From NCBI GenBank assembly GCA_003946805.1, contig RPSH01000030.1, positions 1 through 39,264 of the forward strand: DNA of 39,264 nt, in the 5' to 3' direction. Under the pieces are notes generated by a model. It was not told the origin of the DNA. It saw nothing but the letters and a program-made list of their open reading frames with translations, and made no database searches. The translations under genes were made by a program, and so were the position numbers. Of this stretch, positions 8,941 through 16,569 are shown piece after piece (within the stretch, counting starts at the first letter, position 1; every line of letters begins with the position of its first letter). Source of the stretch: Bacillus sp. 2B10 (lineage in GTDB: Bacteria; Pseudomonadota; Alphaproteobacteria; Sphingomonadales; Sphingomonadaceae).

Positions 8941-9615
8941 ATGGCATATCAGGGACAAAAAGGCCTGAACCCGGTGGGTCTGGGCGTTGCGATCGCGATC
9001 AATGGCGGCCTGCTGGCGCTGGCGATGCTGACGGCGACGACGGTGGTGACCTTCGTCGATCCGTACAAGCCGATGGAAGCGGTCAACATCCCGATCGAGC
9101 CGCCGCCCCCGCCGATCGACGAACCCCGGCCGGTCGAGCGCGCGATGCCCGATCCCGCGCCGGTGCCGCTGCCCTATGTCCCGCCCGCGCCGATCCCGGC
9201 GCCGGGGCCGGTGATCGCCAGCACCGACACGATGCCGACCACGCTGCCGCCGTTGATGCCGACCCCGCCGATGCCGGGCGCGACGGGTACGGGCAGCGCG
9301 GTGACGGTCACGCCGCCGCTGCCGGTGCTGGTGAATGCCAGCGTCGACCCGCGCTATCGCGCCGATTTCCAGCCCGACTATCCCGCGTTCGAACGCAATC
9401 AGGGGCGCAACGGCGTGGTCGTGGTCCGCGTGCTGGTCGGCGCCAACGGCCGCGTCGCCGCGATCGAGCCGGTCAGCGCGACCAGCGACGCGTTCCTCGA
9501 CGCGACGAAGCGCCGGGCACTGTCGAAGTGGCGCTTCCGCCCGGCGACCCGCGACGGCGTGGCGATCGAGAGCTGGCGCGAGATGACGGTGCGGTTCAAC
9601 ATGGAGGACAACTGA
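8941..9615 (+). CDS. TonB family energy-transducing protein
   Basis: A periplasm-spanning protein that transmits proton-motive force from ExbBD to outer-membrane receptors. The 224-aa product has a short cytoplasmic N-terminus and one signal-anchor helix (about residues 13-37, GLGVAIAINGGLLALAMLTATTVV). A long proline-rich rod (about 48-125, many PPPP, PxP and EPRP units) follows, then a TonB C-terminal domain (about 135-224) with QPDYPAFERNQGRNGVVVVRVLVG and ALSKWRFRPATRDG. No exbB or exbD is adjacent, so partners are elsewhere. The ATG at 8941 is preceded by GAAGGGACGG. Confidence 0.92.
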   Translation: MAYQGQKGLNPVGLGVAIAINGGLLALAMLTATTVVTFVDPYKPMEAVNIPIEPPPPPIDEPRPVERAMPDPAPVPLPYVPPAPIPAPGPVIASTDTMPTTLPPLMPTPPMPGATGTGSAVTVTPPLPVLVNASVDPRYRADFQPDYPAFERNQGRNGVVVVRVLVGANGRVAAIEPVSATSDAFLDATKRRALSKWRFRPATRDGVAIESWREMTVRFNMEDN

Positions 9616-9690
9616 CCGGGTGGTCGTGCCCCGGCAGTCGTCGGGGCACGGCCTGATAAGAAGAGACGGGTTCACGCGGAGGCGCGGAGA

Positions 9691-9778
9691 CGCGGAGCCA
9701 TGCGATCCGCGCGCGACGGATGTTGGCCGCCAGCGTTTCGATGAGGACGATCGCGGAGCCATGCGATCCGGGCGCGAC
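9691..9778. repeat. 27-bp direct repeat, two copies
   Basis: Copies at 9691-9717 and 9752-9778 share CGCGGAGCCATGCGATCC and continue with one mismatch in 27 bases. They start 61 bases apart, just inside the left outer arm of the repeat block. Confidence 0.85.
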
Positions 9779-9891
9779 CCTCGCGAAGGAGAGATGCTTT
9801 GCGCGCTGCAGGTAGCCGCGGCCTGATCCATCGACACGGGAACGTCGTCCCGGCGAAGGCCGGGGCCTCAAGCGGCTCTTGTCGCGTGCTT

Positions 9892-10096
9892 GGACCGATC
9901 GACATTCAGGCCGTACCCCCGCGCAGGCGGGGGTCCAGAGTAACGGCAGGGCGACATTCGTGGCTCTGGACCCCCGCCTGCGCGGGGGTACGGGCCTTGT
10001 GTAAGTAACGATGCTGCCTTCGGAGTCCGTACCCCCGCCTGCGCGGGGGTACGTGAACCAGAAAGGCTCCTGATCCTGCTGAATGTCGATCGGTCC
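9892..10096. repeat. 205-bp element with 18-bp perfect terminal inverted repeats, filled with GC palindromes
   Basis: Termini 9892-9909 (GGACCGATCGACATTCAG) and 10079-10096 are exact reverse complements. The interior holds three long palindromic units with CCCCCGC and GCGGGGG arms, near 9914-9936, 9968-9992 and 10030-10053. The same terminal motif bounds the element at 21058-21197, which has a different interior. No ORF or transposase is inside. Confidence 0.85.
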
Positions 10097-10294
10097 TGGC
10101 ACCGGGAGATCCCGGCCTTCGCCGGGATGACGTCTGCAACGTGGATGGATCAGCCTCCGGGATAGGCGCTGCACGGATGACCTGGCCGCGAACGCGACCT
10201 CCTCCGCGCCTCCGCGTGAACCATTCTTTCTCCGGGGCGTCCGGCGCTGCGCAGGGGCTGGCGGTTGCCGTCGCCCGCGCCTATCTTGGGCGCC

Positions 10295-10642
10295 GTGAAG
10301 CTGCGCCATCTTTTCTCGCCGATCCATGCCGTCCGCGACTTCGTGGGCTTTGCCCGTGCGCGCGAGAAGCATGAATGGTGGTTCCTGCTGGCGTCGATCT
10401 GCGTCGTGCTGGTGATCGGCTGGGCGTTCGTCCACGATTCCTATTTCGAACGCGCGTACAAGCCGAACATCATCTACGTCGAAAGCTGGCCCGCGAACCG
10501 CAGCGACGCAGAGATCATCGCGCAGCAGCAGATCGACCTGGCCAGGGAGCGCGCCGAGGCGGCGGCGTTCGAACGCGACCGTGCCGCGCGCCAGGCCGAA
10601 TGGAAGAAGATCGACGACAAGCTGAAAAGCTGGGGCATCTGA
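10295..10642 (+). CDS. Small single-helix membrane protein upstream of ribD
   Basis: A 115-aa protein I do not recognise, starting at GTG 10295 ([16 protein letters not shown]). An in-frame TTG at 10265 is an alternative that would add ten residues. A cytoplasmic basic N-terminus ([10 protein letters not shown]) leads to one helix (about residues 28-47, [18 protein letters not shown]). A periplasmic part then has [21 protein letters not shown] and ends in a charged helix likely to form a coiled coil ([24 protein letters not shown], written here in part). It ends just before ribD and may be in the same transcript. Small proteins of this shape are common beside ribD in sphingomonads, as far as I can recall. 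Confidence 0.7.
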   Translation: MKLRHLFSPIHAVRDFVGFARAREKHEWWFLLASICVVLVIGWAFVHDSYFERAYKPNIIYVESWPANRSDAEIIAQQQIDLARERAEAAAFERDRAARQAEWKKIDDKLKSWGI

Positions 10643-10668
10643 CCGATCCGGCGGCCGATGCGCGCTGG

Positions 10669-11622
10669 ATGGGCGCGGCGCTGACGCTGGCCGAGCGTGT
10701 GCGCGGGGCGACCGCGCCCAATCCCAATGTCGGGTGCGTGATCGTCGCCGGGGGCAAGGTCGTCGGGCGCGGCTGGACGCAGCCGGGCGGACGCCCCCAT
10801 GCCGAGGCGATGGCGCTGGCGCAGGCGGGCGCGCGGGCGAAGGGTGCCACCGCCCATGTCACGCTGGAGCCGTGCGCGCATGTATCGCCACGGGGCCCGG
10901 CCTGTGCCGACCTGCTGGTGCAGGCCGGCGTGGCGCGGGTGGTCGTCGCGCTGACCGATCCCGACCCACGGACCGATGGACAGGGGATCGCGCGGCTGCG
11001 GGCGGCGGGAATCGAGGTCGCCGACGGCGTGCGCGCCGGGGATGCCGCGCGCAGCATGGCGGGGTTCCTGACGCGGCGGGCGCTGGGGCGGCCGTTCGTC
11101 ACGCTGAAGCTGGCGCTGTCGCTGGACGGGGCGGTGTCGCGCGCCGACGGGCAGAGCCAGTGGATCACCGGACCGCAGGCCCGCGCGCACGGCCATCTGG
11201 AGCGCAGCCGGCACGAAGCGATCCTGGTGGGGCGCGGCACGGCGGAGATCGACCGGCCGACGCTGGACGTCCGGTTGCCGGGCCTTGCCGGTCGCAGCCC
11301 GCAACGGGTGGTGCTGTCGGCGGATTGCGCGGCGATGACCGGGTTCGTCATGGTGCCGGGAATCGAGGCGCTGGCCGACCTGCCCGGCGATCACGTGCTG
11401 GTCGAGGGCGGCGCGGCGACGGCGGCGGCGTTCCTGCGCGCCGATGCGGTCGACCGGCTGCTGCTGTACCGCGCGCCGATCCTGATCGGCCATGGCCGGA
11501 CGTTGCCCGATATCGGCCTGACCGATCTGGCAGCGGCGCATGGCCGCTGGCGGCTGCACGACGCCCGGATGCTTGGCAGCGACCGGCTGGAGGTTTACGA
11601 GCGCGTCGGGATCGGGCGATAG
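10669..11622 (+). CDS. ribD: Bifunctional diaminohydroxyphosphoribosylaminopyrimidine deaminase / reductase
   Basis: Catalyses the second and third steps of riboflavin synthesis after GTP cyclohydrolase II: zinc-dependent deamination, then NADPH-dependent ribose reduction. With the ATG at 10669 the protein is 317 aa. The deaminase half shows [12 protein letters not shown], the zinc ligand motif HAEAMAL (about residue 45) and [16 protein letters not shown] (about 67-80). The reductase half starts near 145 with [13 protein letters not shown] and has [25 protein letters not shown] in two overlapping stretches. Family members keep about ten residues before MGAAL, and here DPAADARW precedes it in frame from a CTG at 10639. 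That CTG overlaps the previous stop, so the real start may be this non-ATG codon. Confidence 0.93.
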   Translation: MGAALTLAERVRGATAPNPNVGCVIVAGGKVVGRGWTQPGGRPHAEAMALAQAGARAKGATAHVTLEPCAHVSPRGPACADLLVQAGVARVVVALTDPDPRTDGQGIARLRAAGIEVADGVRAGDAARSMAGFLTRRALGRPFVTLKLALSLDGAVSRADGQSQWITGPQARAHGHLERSRHEAILVGRGTAEIDRPTLDVRLPGLAGRSPQRVVLSADCAAMTGFVMVPGIEALADLPGDHVLVEGGAATAAAFLRADAVDRLLLYRAPILIGHGRTLPDIGLTDLAAAHGRWRLHDARMLGSDRLEVYERVGIGR

Positions 11623-11630
11623 CACCCGGT

Positions 11631-11726
11631 CGTCAACTCCGCGCAGGCGGGGATCCATACACGCTGTCGACGGGGAAAGTGCCGAACCGTCAGCGGCCAT
11701 GGATTCCCGCCTTCGCGGGAATGACG
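11631..11726. repeat. Pair of GC palindromic repeats between ribD and ribE
   Basis: CTCCGCGCAGGCGGGGATCC (11637-11656) and GGATTCCCGCCTTCGCGGGA (11701-11720) are two members of the dispersed palindrome family, facing each other. They occupy most of the ribD-ribE gap. Confidence 0.8.
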
Positions 11727-11772
11727 ACGTGGTTGGGCCGGACAGCGACCGATCCGCGAGAAGGAGCGAAGC

Positions 11773-12387
11773 GTGTTCACCGGAATAGTCAGCGACGTAG
11801 GGCGCATCGAATCGATCGGGGGGGCAGGCGACCTGCGCGTCCGCATCGGTTGTTCCTATGACACCGCGACGATCGACATCGGCGCATCGATCGCGTGTTC
11901 GGGCGTGTGCCTGACCGTGGTCGACAAGTCCGCCCCCGGACCGTCCGGCTGGTTCGCGGTCGACGTGTCGGGCGAGACGGTGTCGCGCACCGCCGACCAG
12001 TGGCGCGAGGGGCACCGGCTGAACCTCGAACGCGCACTGAAGCTGGGCGACGAGCTGGGCGGGCATATCGTCACCGGCCATGTCGACGGCGTCGGGCGGG
12101 TGGTCGATACGGCCGCCGACAAGGATTCGACGCGCGTCACCTTCGCGATCGACCGCGCGCTCAGCCCGTTCGTCGCGACCAAGGGATCGGTGACGATCGA
12201 CGGCGTGTCGCTGACCGTCAACGACGTCGCCGACGATGCGCAGGGCACGCGCTTCACCATCAACCTGATCCCCCATACCCAGGCGGTCACGACGCTTGGC
12301 ACCCTTGCCGTCGGACAATCGGTCAATATCGAGATCGACGTGCTCGCCCGTTACCTGATGCGAATGGAACAAGTCCGTGGCCAATGA
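11773..12387 (+). CDS. ribE: Riboflavin synthase subunit alpha
   Basis: Converts two 6,7-dimethyl-8-ribityllumazine molecules into riboflavin and the pyrimidinedione. The 204-aa protein starts [10 protein letters not shown] from GTG 11773, with AAGGAG eight bases upstream. It has the duplicated lumazine-binding barrel: repeat one with [11 protein letters not shown] (about residues 41-51) and [10 protein letters not shown], repeat two with [12 protein letters not shown] (about 96-107) and [12 protein letters not shown] (about 138-149). Its stop overlaps the ribBX start by 11 bases. It sits in a riboflavin gene run with ribD before it and ribBX and ribH after it. No FMN riboswitch fold was evident in the 150 bases ahead, which are mostly palindromic repeats. 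Confidence 0.96.
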   Translation: MFTGIVSDVGRIESIGGAGDLRVRIGCSYDTATIDIGASIACSGVCLTVVDKSAPGPSGWFAVDVSGETVSRTADQWREGHRLNLERALKLGDELGGHIVTGHVDGVGRVVDTAADKDSTRVTFAIDRALSPFVATKGSVTIDGVSLTVNDVADDAQGTRFTINLIPHTQAVTTLGTLAVGQSVNIEIDVLARYLMRMEQVRGQ

Positions 12388-13507
12388 CGAACTGGCGGGT
12401 CTCCGCCACGCCTTCCTCTCGTCGCCGGAGGAAATCATCGACGAAGCCCGCAACGGGCGGATGTTCATCCTGGTCGACGACGAGGATCGCGAGAACGAGG
12501 GCGACCTGGTCATCCCGGCGCAGATGGCAACGCCCGACGCGATCAACTTCATGGCGCGGCACGGGCGGGGCCTGATCTGCCTCGCGATGAACAAGGCGCG
12601 CGTGGAGCAGCTCGGCCTTGACCTGATGGCGCGCAACAACGGCACGCGGCACGAAACCGCCTTCACCGTCTCGATCGAGGCGCGCGAGGGGGTGACGACC
12701 GGCATCTCGGCCGCCGACCGCGCGCGGACGATCGCGGTGGCGATCGATTCGGCCAACGAAGCGTCGGAGATCGTGACGCCGGGCCATGTGTTCCCGCTGG
12801 TCGCGCGCGAGGGCGGGGTGCTGGTGCGCGCCGGCCATACCGAGGCGGCGGTCGACGTGTCGCGCCTTGCCGGGCTCAATCCTTCGGGCGTGATCTGCGA
12901 GATCATGAACGAGGACGGGACGATGGCGCGGATGGACGACCTGGTCGGCTTTTCGCAGCTGCACGGTTTGAAGATCGGTACGATCCGCGACCTGATCGCC
13001 TATCGCCGCCGCCACGATCATCTGGTCGAAAAGCGCGCGGAGACGGTGTTCGAGAGCGAATGGGGCGGCGAATGGCGCGCCATGACCTTCTGGAACAAGG
13101 CGACGGGCAGCGAGCAGGTCGCGCTGGTCAAGGGGCTGATCGATCCGGGCAGGCCGACGCTGGTGCGGATGCACGCGCTGTCGCCGTTCGCCGACCTGTT
13201 CGGCGAGGGCGGCGAGCGGGGCGGGCTGCTGCGCCGGTCGATGCGGATCATCGGCGCGGAAGGGGCGGGCGTGGTCGTCGTCATCAACCGGCCGCGCCCC
13301 GATGGCCTCACGCTGGCGATCCATGCCCGCAGCGGCGCGCCGGTGCCCGACATGGAGGAACTGCGCGACTATGGCGTCGGCGCGATGATCCTGAACGAAC
13401 TGGGCGTCGAGGACATGGTGCTGCTGACCAACACCCACCATACGCTGGTGGGGCTGGACGGGTATGGATTGAAGATCGTCGGCGAACGTCCGATCGTGGA
13501 GAATTGA
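12377..13507 (+). CDS. ribB: 3,4-dihydroxy-2-butanone 4-phosphate synthase with degenerate RibA-like domain (RibBX type)
   Basis: The N-terminal domain (about residues 15-215) makes the four-carbon precursor of riboflavin from ribulose 5-phosphate. Its active-site motifs are all there: [27 protein letters not shown] and [16 protein letters not shown]. The C-terminal domain (about 220-376) has the RibA fold in outline ([38 protein letters not shown]-like GYGLKIVG). It lacks every zinc-ligand cysteine and the catalytic RxEGRG-type segment of GTP cyclohydrolase II. This matches the RibBX variant described as widespread in Proteobacteria, which has no cyclohydrolase activity. The 376-aa protein starts at GTG 12377 inside the ribE end, and ribH follows two bases after its stop codon. 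Confidence 0.94.
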   Translation: MANDELAGLRHAFLSSPEEIIDEARNGRMFILVDDEDRENEGDLVIPAQMATPDAINFMARHGRGLICLAMNKARVEQLGLDLMARNNGTRHETAFTVSIEAREGVTTGISAADRARTIAVAIDSANEASEIVTPGHVFPLVAREGGVLVRAGHTEAAVDVSRLAGLNPSGVICEIMNEDGTMARMDDLVGFSQLHGLKIGTIRDLIAYRRRHDHLVEKRAETVFESEWGGEWRAMTFWNKATGSEQVALVKGLIDPGRPTLVRMHALSPFADLFGEGGERGGLLRRSMRIIGAEGAGVVVVINRPRPDGLTLAIHARSGAPVPDMEELRDYGVGAMILNELGVEDMVLLTNTHHTLVGLDGYGLKIVGERPIVEN

Positions 13508-13508
13508 T

Positions 13509-13931
13509 ATGGCAAAGGTGCTGATCGTCGAGGCGCGGTTCTACGACCACCTGAACGACCTGCTGCTCGACGGTGCGCGCGCCGCGATCGAGGCGGCCGG
13601 GCATGAACACGAGACGGTGACGGTGCCCGGCGCGCTGGAAGTGCCCGGCGCGATCGCGATCGCCGATGCCGCCGAGACGTATGACGCGTTCGTCGCGCTG
13701 GGCGTCATCATCCGCGGCGAGACCTATCATTTCGAAATCGTGTCGAACGAGAGCGCGCGCGGGATCATGAACCTGTCGCTGGAGGGCGTTCCGGTCGGCA
13801 ACGGCATCCTGACCGTCGAGAACGAGGCGCAGGCGCTGACCCGGGCGAAGCGCGACGAGAAGGACAAGGGCGGCGAGGCGGCGAGGGCCGCGCTGGCGAT
13901 GATGGGGCTGCGCGAGCGGTTTTCGGTCTAA
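13509..13931 (+). CDS. ribH: 6,7-dimethyl-8-ribityllumazine synthase
   Basis: Condenses dihydroxybutanone phosphate with the ribitylamino-uracil to give lumazine, the substrate of RibE, usually as an icosahedral or pentameric assembly. The 140-aa product, slightly shorter than many homologues, has [14 protein letters not shown] (about residues 39-52), [20 protein letters not shown] with the catalytic His (about 63-82) and [15 protein letters not shown] (about 97-111). It is the last gene of the riboflavin run, with only one base between the ribBX stop and its ATG. A large hairpin with a T run follows at once. The nusB gene that often follows ribH is not here. Confidence 0.97.
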   Translation: MAKVLIVEARFYDHLNDLLLDGARAAIEAAGHEHETVTVPGALEVPGAIAIADAAETYDAFVALGVIIRGETYHFEIVSNESARGIMNLSLEGVPVGNGILTVENEAQALTRAKRDEKDKGGEAARAALAMMGLRERFSV

Positions 13932-13933
13932 AG

Positions 13934-14065
13934 TCCTCCCTGGCACGGGGAGGGGGACCAGCCGCAGGCTGGTGGAGGGGGGGTAGCCGCATACGGACCG
14001 CTTGTGGATATCTCCCCACCCCCGCTTCGCGGCGGTCCCCCTCCCCGTGCCGGGGAGGATTTTTT
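13934..14065 (+). terminator. Large inverted-repeat terminator after ribH
   Basis: Arms 13934-13959 and 14034-14059 are reverse complements over 26 positions with one mismatch, the core being GGCACGGGGAGGGGGACC. The right arm is followed by six T residues (14060-14065). The 74-base interior holds a smaller hairpin (ACCAGCCGCAGGCTGGT). The T run reaches into the stop codon of the convergent YbhB-type gene. The composition suggests a repeat element recruited as a terminator. Confidence 0.75.
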
Positions 14066-14681
14066 ACGCCGGCGCGACCTCCCCGACCGGTCCCACCTCC
14101 GCCGGTTCGCCGCGCGAATAGATGCCGGTGAGCAGTCCCGCCGCCAGCACGCGGCCGGTCATCGCCTCAACTACGGCGCTTCGGCCCGGATTAGGGTCGA
14201 GGCGCGGCGCATCCCTCAGCGCGAAGAGCTGGAAGGCGTAGCGATGGTCGCCATGTCCGGTCGGCGGATCGGGCGGGAGCCAGCCTTCGCGCAGATAGCT
14301 GTTGCGGCCGACATCGCCGTGGGTCGCGTCGCCATCGCCGTCCGGGCGGATCGCGCCTTCGGCCAGCTGCCCGTCGGCGGCGGCGATGTCCCACAGGATC
14401 GCGTGGACCAGCGGATGGGTGGAGGGGGCGTCGGGATCCTCGACGATCAGCGCCAGCGAGGTCGCGCCCTGCGGTACGCCGCGCCAGTGGAGCGGCGGCG
14501 ATACGCCCTCGCCGTCGGCGGTGAAGCGTTCGGGCAACCGTTGCCCGTCGGCGAAGGCGAGGCTGGCGAGGTCGAGGCTGTCGAAGCTGCCGAGTGCCGG
14601 ATCGACGATCGTCAGCCGGGAGGCGCCGGCGCGGACGTTCCGCAACAGCGCGCCGAGCCAGCCGGGGACATGTTCGAGCAT
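14064..14681 (-). CDS. YbhB/YbcL family Raf kinase inhibitor-like (PEBP) protein
   Basis: A 205-aa protein of the phosphatidylethanolamine-binding protein fold. The family core is clear: SPPLHWRGVPQGATSLALIVEDPDAP (written in part, about residues 62-85), HPLVHAILWDI (about 89-99) and GHGDHRYAFQLFAL (about 143-156). These hold the DPDxP and GxHR-like ligand-pocket motifs. No signal peptide is evident, so it is probably cytoplasmic. The biological role of bacterial members is poorly known. It converges on ribH, and the shared gap is the hairpin terminator. Confidence 0.9.
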   Translation of the reverse strand: MLEHVPGWLGALLRNVRAGASRLTIVDPALGSFDSLDLASLAFADGQRLPERFTADGEGVSPPLHWRGVPQGATSLALIVEDPDAPSTHPLVHAILWDIAAADGQLAEGAIRPDGDGDATHGDVGRNSYLREGWLPPDPPTGHGDHRYAFQLFALRDAPRLDPNPGRSAVVEAMTGRVLAAGLLTGIYSRGEPAEVGPVGEVAPA

Positions 14682-14831
14682 AAGGGTCCTTTCCTTGGCC
14701 GTCGCTGTCGATAACCGGCGAACGGCGCGTCGGGGTCCGTCGGCGCACCAATATTATACGGGGGATGCAGCGAACCGGGGCGTCCGCGCGTTGGCGGAAT
14801 GGGGAATAGCAACCAATCGAACAGGGTGGCG

Positions 14832-15554
14832 ATGATCGACTGGCGGCGAAGCTATTGCGGGGAAGCCCCCGGCGCAGGTGACTGGCTGACGCGGTGGAAC
14901 GGCGATCCGGTGCTGATCGCGCTATTGTGCGCGGTGCTGGTCGCGGCCGTCCGGCTGCCGGCCGGACGGCGCGGATTCGGGATTGGCGGCGTGGCTGCGC
15001 TCGCGGTGACGTTCGTGTCGCCGCTATGCGCGCTGAGCGTCGCGCTGTTCGGTGCGCGGGCGGTGCATCACCTGCTGCTACTGGGCGTCGCGGCGCCGCT
15101 GCTGGCGATCGCGTGGCCGCCGCGGCGGCGGATCGGGGTCGCGATCGCGCTGCCGCTGTCGACCGCGATCCTGTGGGCATGGCATGTCCCCGCGCTGTAC
15201 GATGCGGCGCTCGGCCATGTCGGGCTCTACTGGCTGATGCAGGCGAGCCTGCTGGCGAGCGGCTGGGCCTATTGGGCGGCGGTGCGGCGTGCGGCGCCGA
15301 TGGAGGCGGTGGCGGGAATCGCCGGCGGCGCGGTGCAAATGGGATTCCTCGGCGCGCTGCTGACCTTTGCCGGTCGGCCGCTCTATGCCACGCATCTGTC
15401 GAGCACGGTGTCGTTCGGCATCGGGCCGCTGGCCGACCAGCAGCTGGCCGGATTGGTCATGTGGGTGCCGGGCATGGCGCCCTATGCGATCGCGGCGGCA
15501 TGGGTCGCGGCGCGGCGCTGGCGGGCGATGGGCGCGACGCGGGTGGCGGCATGA
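14832..15554 (+). CDS. Cytochrome c oxidase assembly protein, caa3-type CtaG family
   Basis: A 240-aa membrane protein with about seven helices. The segment GARAVHHLLLLGVAAPLLAI (about residues 74-93) matches the signature HHxLLLLxAxPLL of the caa3 CtaG family, which is linked to copper insertion or assembly of haem-copper oxidases. Later GxADQQLAGLVMWVPG (about 208-222) matches the family C-terminus. I take the ATG at 14832 because AGGGTGGCG precedes it; another in-frame ATG lies at 14799. It opens the oxidase cluster and overlaps the CopD-like gene by ATGA. Confidence 0.85.
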   Translation: MIDWRRSYCGEAPGAGDWLTRWNGDPVLIALLCAVLVAAVRLPAGRRGFGIGGVAALAVTFVSPLCALSVALFGARAVHHLLLLGVAAPLLAIAWPPRRRIGVAIALPLSTAILWAWHVPALYDAALGHVGLYWLMQASLLASGWAYWAAVRRAAPMEAVAGIAGGAVQMGFLGALLTFAGRPLYATHLSSTVSFGIGPLADQQLAGLVMWVPGMAPYAIAAAWVAARRWRAMGATRVAA

Positions 15555-16042
15555 TCCTGGCGTGGGTGAAGGGGCTGCACATCGCCGCGCTGATCCTGTG
15601 GTGCGCCGGGCTGGTCGCGCTTCCGCTGGTGCTGTCCAAGCACGACGTGGCCGAGGAGCAGGCGGATTATGCCCGGCTGCGGCGGATCACCCATTATGGC
15701 TATACCCGCATCGTCACCCCGGCGGCGGTGGTGGCGATCGCGGCGGGAACCGCGCTGATCTTCCTGCGGCAGGTGTTCGAGCCGTGGATGTTCGCCAAGC
15801 TGGTCGCGGTCGGGCTGCTGGTCGCGCTGCATGCGCTGGTCGGGCATGTCGTGGTGTTGATGAGCGAGCGGCGGGGCGAATATGCCCCGCCCTCGTCCAA
15901 GCCGCTGCTGGCGGTCGTGCTGGCGACGATGACGGTCGTGCTGACGCTGGTGCTGGCCAAGCCGGTGGTGCCCGACCTGACCCCCGCCTGGCTCAACGCG
16001 CCGCAGAACCGTCAGCTTCCCCTCGAGGCGACCCCGACGTGA
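15551..16042 (+). CDS. CopD/HemJ-like four-helix membrane protein
   Basis: A 163-aa protein with four hydrophobic helices. The start MILAWVKGLHIAALILWCAGLVALP strongly recalls the first helix of the HemJ (protoporphyrinogen oxidase) and CopD families, including the His in KGLHI and the Trp in LWCAG. A second conserved-type pair is AKLVAVGLLVALHALVGH (about 95-112). Start and preceding stop overlap in ATGA, so it is coupled to the CtaG-like gene. In this setting a role in copper or haem supply to the oxidase is plausible, but it is inferred from position only. Its last 31 bases overlap the end of the convergent DUF2231 gene. Confidence 0.75.
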   Translation: MILAWVKGLHIAALILWCAGLVALPLVLSKHDVAEEQADYARLRRITHYGYTRIVTPAAVVAIAAGTALIFLRQVFEPWMFAKLVAVGLLVALHALVGHVVVLMSERRGEYAPPSSKPLLAVVLATMTVVLTLVLAKPVVPDLTPAWLNAPQNRQLPLEATPT

Positions 16043-16533
16043 TATTCGAACACCAACTTGCCGCCGTGCCAGCCGGTGAAGCCGGTGAAGCCGACCGCGA
16101 ACAGCGACAGGAGGATGCCGTAGGGCAGGATCGCTTCCTGATAGCCCGCCGACAGCCGGTAGCCCCAGTTCGCGCCGATGATCGACAGCAGCATCACCGC
16201 GATGATGAAATGCGTCCAGCTCGACGCGCGGGCGCGGATGCCGGGCACCCACAGCAGCTCGACCGTGCCGGCGATGCCCGCCAGCACGCCGAACAGGAAC
16301 CCGGCACCCGACGCCCACAGCGCGGCGCGCGCCCAGAAATCGTCGCCGGTCCACCAGTAGAGCGCATCGGCGCCAAAGGTGCAGGTGGTCAGCGCCACCG
16401 GAAAGGCGACCAGCATCGCGTGGATCGGATGGCCGGCGACCGCGACCTTGGATTCGGTGCGGTGAAACACCGGATTGGCCTCGATCGGATCGACCAGCCG
16501 TTCGTCGACCATGTTTCCGCCCGGTTCGCTCAT
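16012..16533 (-). CDS. DUF2231 membrane protein
   Basis: A 173-aa protein with four membrane helices and the DUF2231 pattern: FHRTESKVAVAGHPIHAMLVAFPVAL near residues 23-48 (GHPxHxMLVxFPxAL is the hallmark), then DDFWARAALWASGAGFLFGVLAG. Family members occur with haem proteins and oxidases, but no activity is established. It lies on the minus strand inside the plus-strand oxidase cluster. It converges with the CopD-like gene (31-base overlap) and diverges from subunit II, so its promoter shares the 16534-16600 region with that gene. Confidence 0.85.
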   Translation of the reverse strand: MSEPGGNMVDERLVDPIEANPVFHRTESKVAVAGHPIHAMLVAFPVALTTCTFGADALYWWTGDDFWARAALWASGAGFLFGVLAGIAGTVELLWVPGIRARASSWTHFIIAVMLLSIIGANWGYRLSAGYQEAILPYGILLSLFAVGFTGFTGWHGGKLVFEYHVGVASRGS

Positions 16534-16569
16534 CGTGCATTCCCCCTTCGTCGCCCAGTCAGTGCTACG

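Larger units (their letters stand above)
9669..10222. repeat. Gene-free block bounded by a 20-bp perfect inverted repeat
   Basis: The 679 bases between the TonB gene and the next CDS hold no credible gene. Outer arms 9669-9688 (GGTTCACGCGGAGGCGCGGA) and 10203-10222 are exact reverse complements. Inside lie a 27-bp direct repeat, a second inverted pair (9892/10079) and at least five CCCCCGC/GCGGGGG or CCCGGC/GCCGGG palindromes near 9843, 9914, 9965, 10027 and 10108. The whole looks like layered insertion of short palindromic elements. Confidence 0.8.

Noticed and set aside
8941..9615. Calling an ExbBD-TonB operon
   Set aside because: Only the TonB-family gene is present; no exbB or exbD is adjacent.
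9843..10132. CRISPR-like spacing of repeats near 9.9-10.1 kb
   Set aside because: Units are palindromic, in alternating orientation and unevenly spaced, with no constant direct repeat or spacer length and no cas genes.
11623..11772. FMN riboswitch before ribE
   Set aside because: The gap is filled by two palindromic repeats and I see none of the conserved RFN element segments.
10474..12906. A minus-strand open frame of about 800 codons across ribD and ribE
   Set aside because: High-GC antisense frame without motifs; the plus strand carries complete riboflavin enzymes.
15367..16569. Upstream extension of the subunit II frame by about 400 codons
   Set aside because: It overlaps CtaG-like, CopD-like and DUF2231 genes in other frames and has no homologous content; only the part from the lipobox on is real.
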